A DNA stretch of 64,000 bases from Butyricimonas synergistica DSM 23225 (GTDB lineage: Bacteria; Bacteroidota; Bacteroidia; Bacteroidales; Marinifilaceae), in the NCBI RefSeq assembly GCF_000379665.1, contig NZ_KB903371.1:53260-117259 (forward strand). The letters are read 5' to 3'. How positions within the stretch are numbered: the first letter of the stretch is position 1; every line of letters starts with the position of its first letter. Made by a program: the position numbers and the translations under genes. The notes beneath the pieces are model-generated. The model saw only the letters and a program-made list of their open reading frames with translations. It was not told where the DNA came from and did not search any database. Shown here piece after piece: positions 59,764 through 64,000 of this stretch.

Positions 59764-62145
59764 ATGAAAAAAGTTGTAGTATTAGCATTAATGCTATTTG
59801 TGTGTGCCGGGTCACTCTTTGCTCAGGAGAATGACAAACGGAAAAAGAAAAGTATCACGGATTCTATTTTCGAGATCAAGAGTGTGGAGGTGATGGGGAA
59901 AAAGAATCATGCGGATGTGATGGGGTTGAATGTTCCCCTTCGATTTATCCCGATCAATTTGGTTAAAATGCCTTCCGAAATGCTGGAACGTAAAGGAATT
60001 ACCGAGTGGGTGGATGCTGTTCGCTTCTTGCCTGGGGTGCGCATGGCTGATCAGGGTGGTTTGTGGAAACGATTTTATGTCGGGGGATCTAATATGCCGG
60101 CAGTACTGATGATCGACGGTATCCGGGATGACCGGCAAAGTATCAATACTTTCCCCTTGGGCGACCTCGCCTCGGCGGAGTCTATTGAGGTTTTGCGGGG
60201 TCCTGCGGCAATATTAGCCGGTTATGGAGCGATGGGTGGCGTGATTAATATCGTGCGCAAAAAGGTTTCTTCCCAGTTTTCTGCGGACGCCCGGTTCAGT
60301 TATGGGCGTTGGGACGTGAAGAAGGTTAGTCTTGGGTTCGGCGGTAAGTTGATCGGTCCCGTGGAATACTTGGCAAACTTGCACTACGCTACTCACGGGG
60401 GATGGCGGCGTATGTCACCAGAGCGTTTGTCCGGAATGGCGGCGTTGGGTGCCACGTTAGGCAAAAGCCGGGTAGATTTTACTTTCGGTTTTGAGAACGA
60501 CCATTATACTGTTGAGCTGGGTGCCGCACCTTATATGCCGGGGGATATGCTGGATTTGGAAAATGAGAAAGTCGTACTCAAGAAAGGTGATAAACACCCG
60601 ACTGCCGACATGGGACAAACGTACAACGACTTTGCCAACGATTCTCACAGCCGTAAGGGTTATAATTTCAAACTTAGTTACGTGTATTCCTTCTCGAATA
60701 GTTTGAAGTTGAAAGAAGTATTTGCCTTTGATCATAGTTATCACCGTACTTCAGGAGCCGGGAGTTTAGCTTACAAGAGCTCTACATCTCCTTTTGATGG
60801 GGCGGATTACAAGTATTATACCACGAAGAACGGCAAACAAGTTGCTAATTACGTGGATCTTGATTCTTTGCGCCGTTACGGACCAAGCGGTTTTTTCCCG
60901 AAACATGATACCTATAATAATACGGTGGAATTGACCGGTGACGCAGAGCTCGCTTCCATGCAGCACCACTATGCTATCGGTTGGAATTGGACGTATTTTG
61001 AACATTTCCAGTATAACGGTTGGAATTCGGGCGACACGTATGGTCCCGGCTCTGATGTGATGTTATCTGTCAAAGACCCCCAGCTCGTACAGGGATGGTG
61101 GGATCAGAATGTTTCCGATATTTATATTCGTAAATTTTGGACTCAAGGGATTTATTTCCGCGACGTGTTCGAGTTGAACGAGAAATGGAAGTTCATGGCT
61201 TCCGGGCGTATGGATTTCTACAAGCGGAAATACTCTGGTTATTTCCCCACGATTGACGGGAAATCATTCGACTATAAAAAAGAGGACATTGGCGAATGGC
61301 AGAGTTTCCATACTTCCGCTTTCACGTGGCACGTGGGAGCCGTTTATTTCCCGACACCGGAACTTTCCATACACTTGGCTCACGGGTCTGCTTTTACCCC
61401 GAATACCACGACTTACGCGGTGAATAACATTTACCTGGATAAAAATGGCAACGAGATTAATCCCGACACGGAAGGGGACAAGATTTTTGATCCCGAACGC
61501 GATTATTCTTTTGAGGTGGGCGCACGCTATACGCCGTGGGAATGGTTTGATGCCAGCGTGAATTACTCGTATGTCCGCCGTAATAATATGGTGACCAACG
61601 TGGGAACGCGTGAAGTGGACGTGGAACAACCGGATGGCTCGATGCAACCGACGAAAATGACGGTTAGGGCACAAGTGGGACGTGCCGACATGAGCACGAT
61701 CGATATGGATGTGACAGTTCGCCCAATTCCGTCGTTAGCGTTGCACGGGGCTTTGTGTTTCTCGGACTACCGGGTACGTTCCATCCGGGAGAGTGATGCT
61801 TTTCCCGAGTACAAACAGACAGGAAAGAATATGCGCACGACGGGAGTGCCCCGCACGACATACTACCTTATGGCTGATTACACGATCCCTTCTGGGATTT
61901 TCCGCTTCCTTTCTTTCCATTTGAGTGGTAATTTCCGGGATAAGGTGTACCGTGACGTGGCGTCTAACTTGTATTATCCCTCTTTGTGGTTGATGGATGC
62001 CGGAATATTCTATACGATTCACAATCATGTGACGCTGTCTTGTAACGTGAATAATATTCTGAACAAGAAATATTTTGAAACGACGAATGCTCCCGTGCAA
62101 GGTGCGCCGGTGAATTATCAGTTTTCACTTTCTTACAAGTTTTAG
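59764..62145 (+). CDS. Siderophore-type TonB-dependent receptor under cobalamin riboswitch
   Basis: From ATG 59764 the product is 793 residues (earlier in-frame ATG at 59725 lacks a signal peptide). Signal peptide about 1-20 (SLFAQ). There is no carboxypeptidase-like domain; the plug begins early (LRFIPINLVKMPSEMLERKG) with SAESIEVLRGPAAILAGYGAMGGVINIVRKK, typical of FhuA/FpvA-like receptors. The barrel ends YQFSLSYKF. Riboswitch control is unusual for an iron-siderophore receptor and points to a cobalt- or corrinoid-related ligand. A PepSY gene follows at 62289. Confidence 0.9.
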   Translation: MKKVVVLALMLFVCAGSLFAQENDKRKKKSITDSIFEIKSVEVMGKKNHADVMGLNVPLRFIPINLVKMPSEMLERKGITEWVDAVRFLPGVRMADQGGLWKRFYVGGSNMPAVLMIDGIRDDRQSINTFPLGDLASAESIEVLRGPAAILAGYGAMGGVINIVRKKVSSQFSADARFSYGRWDVKKVSLGFGGKLIGPVEYLANLHYATHGGWRRMSPERLSGMAALGATLGKSRVDFTFGFENDHYTVELGAAPYMPGDMLDLENEKVVLKKGDKHPTADMGQTYNDFANDSHSRKGYNFKLSYVYSFSNSLKLKEVFAFDHSYHRTSGAGSLAYKSSTSPFDGADYKYYTTKNGKQVANYVDLDSLRRYGPSGFFPKHDTYNNTVELTGDAELASMQHHYAIGWNWTYFEHFQYNGWNSGDTYGPGSDVMLSVKDPQLVQGWWDQNVSDIYIRKFWTQGIYFRDVFELNEKWKFMASGRMDFYKRKYSGYFPTIDGKSFDYKKEDIGEWQSFHTSAFTWHVGAVYFPTPELSIHLAHGSAFTPNTTTYAVNNIYLDKNGNEINPDTEGDKIFDPERDYSFEVGARYTPWEWFDASVNYSYVRRNNMVTNVGTREVDVEQPDGSMQPTKMTVRAQVGRADMSTIDMDVTVRPIPSLALHGALCFSDYRVRSIRESDAFPEYKQTGKNMRTTGVPRTTYYLMADYTIPSGIFRFLSFHLSGNFRDKVYRDVASNLYYPSLWLMDAGIFYTIHNHVTLSCNVNNILNKKYFETTNAPVQGAPVNYQFSLSYKF

Positions 62146-62180
62146 AACAATTGTTCCCCGGGATTGTTTGTTATAGGGAT

Positions 62181-62217
62181 GAAGTGAAGAATTTCTTGAA
62201 AAGAGGTTTTTCACTTC
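62181..62217 (+). other. Hairpin between receptor and PepSY gene
   Basis: GAAGTGAA (62181-62188) pairs with TTCACTTC (62210-62217), loop 21 bases, in the 143-base gap. It may tune differential expression of the two genes; weak evidence. Confidence 0.35.
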
Positions 62218-62288
62218 TCTCTAAATGAAGAAAGTAAGTGAAACGGAGTTTCGGACCAGTCCGGGGAATTGATATAAATGGTATTGTT

Positions 62289-63779
62289 ATGATTAAATTT
62301 TTTATTCATGTTCACCGCTTGCTGGGCGTATTGTTGTGTATTTTGTGTTTCTCGTGGTGTATTTCGGGGATTGTACTTATCTATCATGGTTACCCCCGCG
62401 TGGGTCCGGATAAAAGTTTGCCCCGGCAGGAAGCCTTGGATTGTGCTCAACTTCCCTCCATGCAGGAGGTGTGGCAGCGTCTGCCTAAAGACGTGTTAGG
62501 CAAAAATCTCACGCTCAATAATCCTTACGGTCGACCGGTTTTCCATTACGGTCGGTGGAGGGACATTGAGGACGTATACATGGACACGGCTTACGTGCTG
62601 CCGGATAATACTTATCCGCTTTGCGAGGAGCACGCCCGCTTATGGTGTCCCGATCATCATATTGTGAAGGTGGACACCATGCATAAGTTGGACGTGTGGA
62701 TTCCTTTCGGACAATTGAAGCGGGATTTGCCCGTTTATGCTTTTTATTATGATGGACCGGAGCATTATCGCTTGTATGTGTCATCCCGTACGGGCGATAT
62801 TCTTCATTTTTCTTCCCGTGAGCAACGTTTCTGGGCATGGATCGGGGCGATTCCGCATTGGTTGTATATTACTTCTATTCGGCAAGATATGCAGTCGTGG
62901 AATGCTTTGCTCTACTGGAGCACGTTGGTAAGCATGATTATGTGCGTTGCCGGTGCTTTCCTTGGTGTCCGGGCTTACTGGTTGAACCGGCGCAAAGGGC
63001 TGTTACGTTCCCCGTACAAAAAGCAATGGTTTCGCTGGCATCACATTACGGGGTTCTTTTTCGGTATTTTCTTGTTTACTTGGCTTTTCAGCGCTTGGGC
63101 GCCGATGTCGTCGACCTTTTCAAGTTTGTTTAAACAGCAGAAGGGAAAAGACATGGCATCCCGTCCCCAGGTATCTGACCGGGGTGCATTGCCCGCTGAA
63201 GCTTATCGGTTGGACTACCGGGCGGCAATAGCTTCGATTGCCAAGGAACACGGAGAGGTGAAAGAGATATCGTGGGGGAACTATCAGGATATCCCGCTTT
63301 ACAAGGTGCGTACCGTGGATGAGATTTATACGCTGGACGCTTCTGCGGATTCTGTGTGTCCGTTCCGTATAACAGAGGAAATGGTGTATGCTGCTGCCAA
63401 GAAATTAGCTGGAGATACGGTTCAATACACGATTAGTAGGATGGATGAGTATGACAATTATTATATTTCCCGGCGGAAAGGGAGATTACCCCTTCCGGCA
63501 TATAAAGTAACGATGGAAACGGAAAATAATGATGTTTACTATTTTAATCTCGAATCTGAAAAACCGCAGCATTATGATGACAATGGCAGATGGCGAAGAT
63601 GGGCTTTCCGGGGATTGCACCGGCTGGATTTTAAGTTCTTGTTGGATCGTCCCGTGTTGTGGACAGTGGTCATGTGGACGTTGTTGCTGGGATGTGCGTT
63701 TGTATCTCTATCCGGGATCGTGTTGTTCGTGAAATACATTATCCGATTGATAAGAAGACCCCGGAAATGTAAAGGTTAA
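62289..63779 (+). CDS. PepSY-domain transmembrane protein (paralog 2)
   Basis: From ATG 62289 the product is 496 residues and aligns throughout with 54417-55916. It shares HVHRLLGVLLCILCFSWCISG in helix 1 and RSPYKKQWFRWHHITGFFFGIF, four membrane helices and long periplasmic PepSY segments. It is probably cotranscribed with the riboswitch-controlled siderophore-type receptor. Family members elsewhere are implicated in reductive release of metal from siderophores; here a cobalt or corrinoid counterpart is possible. An earlier in-frame ATG (62238) would lengthen the N-terminus before the helix and is less likely. Confidence 0.87.
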   Translation: MIKFFIHVHRLLGVLLCILCFSWCISGIVLIYHGYPRVGPDKSLPRQEALDCAQLPSMQEVWQRLPKDVLGKNLTLNNPYGRPVFHYGRWRDIEDVYMDTAYVLPDNTYPLCEEHARLWCPDHHIVKVDTMHKLDVWIPFGQLKRDLPVYAFYYDGPEHYRLYVSSRTGDILHFSSREQRFWAWIGAIPHWLYITSIRQDMQSWNALLYWSTLVSMIMCVAGAFLGVRAYWLNRRKGLLRSPYKKQWFRWHHITGFFFGIFLFTWLFSAWAPMSSTFSSLFKQQKGKDMASRPQVSDRGALPAEAYRLDYRAAIASIAKEHGEVKEISWGNYQDIPLYKVRTVDEIYTLDASADSVCPFRITEEMVYAAAKKLAGDTVQYTISRMDEYDNYYISRRKGRLPLPAYKVTMETENNDVYYFNLESEKPQHYDDNGRWRRWAFRGLHRLDFKFLLDRPVLWTVVMWTLLLGCAFVSLSGIVLFVKYIIRLIRRPRKCKG

Positions 63780-63828
63780 AGTAGAGTGAAGGAGTTTTGA
63801 TCATTCCTTCCGTCAGCCGGAATATCGT

Positions 63829-63869
63829 GAAGAATCTCTTGCCAGAAGTTCCTGTGTTTGAGATTCTTC
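63829..63869 (+). terminator. Hairpin after the PepSY gene
   Basis: Perfect 10-bp arms GAAGAATCTC (63829-63838) and GAGATTCTTC (63860-63869) with a 21-base loop, 50 bases past the stop. No strong T-run; a plausible terminator before the next riboswitch unit. Confidence 0.5.
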
Positions 63870-63950
63870 ATTTCGTTTAGAATAATAAATGAAGATTTTG
63901 TCCGGAGGAACGGAAAAAATAGGTCTGGAAATTATAAAATAAGAAAATTG

Positions 63951-64000
63951 TATTACTTTTGCCCCTGTTTTGGTGTTACACCTTCTCTCGTGGAGGTGAT
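63951..64000 (+). promoter_or_regulatory. Start of another cobalamin riboswitch leader (cut by window end)
   Basis: These 50 bases are identical to 59452-59501, including the TACTTTTG -7 box (63954-63961) and the first stem of the aptamer. The rest, and the gene it controls, lie beyond the window. Confidence 0.82.

Overview
This window comes from a Bacteroidota chromosome, most likely a gut member of the Odoribacteraceae (Butyricimonas-like). That placement is inferred from gene content, not from a database match. The support is two SusC/SusD loci, an ECF sigma/FecR pair, DUF5117-type metallopeptidases, several cobalamin riboswitches, fused anaerobic cobalamin genes, and -7 promoter boxes of the Bacteroidota form TAnnTTTG. 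I found no tRNA or rRNA genes, no CRISPR array, no transposase and no phage genes.

Layout. (1) 1-11.35 kb, plus strand: the tail of a SusC receptor, a SusD lipoprotein, an accessory lipoprotein, then three tandem paralogous zinc metallopeptidases; this looks like a peptide or protein capture-and-degradation locus. (2) 11.4-25.7 kb: mostly housekeeping genes, namely an EEP-family hydrolase, two rhomboid proteases, a RicT-like PSP1 protein, DNA polymerase III delta', AspS, CvpA, TyrS, HflX and a 4'-phosphopantetheinyl transferase, with three TonB energy transducers among them. (3) 25.8-37.9 kb, minus strand: a second SusCD locus in the order sigma, FecR, SusC (with STN domain), SusD, lipoprotein with a Gly-Thr repeat linker, and two thioredoxin-fold proteins, preceded by a monothiol TlpA-like lipoprotein. 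(4) 38.0-42.3 kb: Asd, an unusual 11-bp-periodic intergenic repeat region, an EptA-type phosphoethanolamine transferase and a BamA/TamA-like outer-membrane protein.

(5) 42.4-64 kb: a large cobalamin/cobalt region. It holds cobI (cbiL); a riboswitch followed by btuF-, btuC- and btuD-like genes; an MFS exporter; and a minus-strand riboswitch operon encoding a TonB-dependent receptor, a signal-peptide-bearing CbiK chelatase, a PepSY membrane protein and four bifunctional corrin-ring fusion enzymes (CobJ-CbiC, CbiE-CbiT, CbiG-CobM, CbiJ-CbiD). Divergent from it, a second cobalamin riboswitch controls a siderophore-type TonB-dependent receptor and a second PepSY protein. The start of another, near-identical riboswitch leader runs off the right end.

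How the genes fit together: the last region encodes most of anaerobic corrin-ring synthesis plus corrinoid import. The most interesting part is the pair of riboswitch-controlled TonB receptor/PepSY modules, one of which also carries an apparently exported, catalytically intact cobalt chelatase. I read this as a candidate B12-repressed cobalt (or metallophore/tetrapyrrole) acquisition system working across the outer membrane and periplasm.
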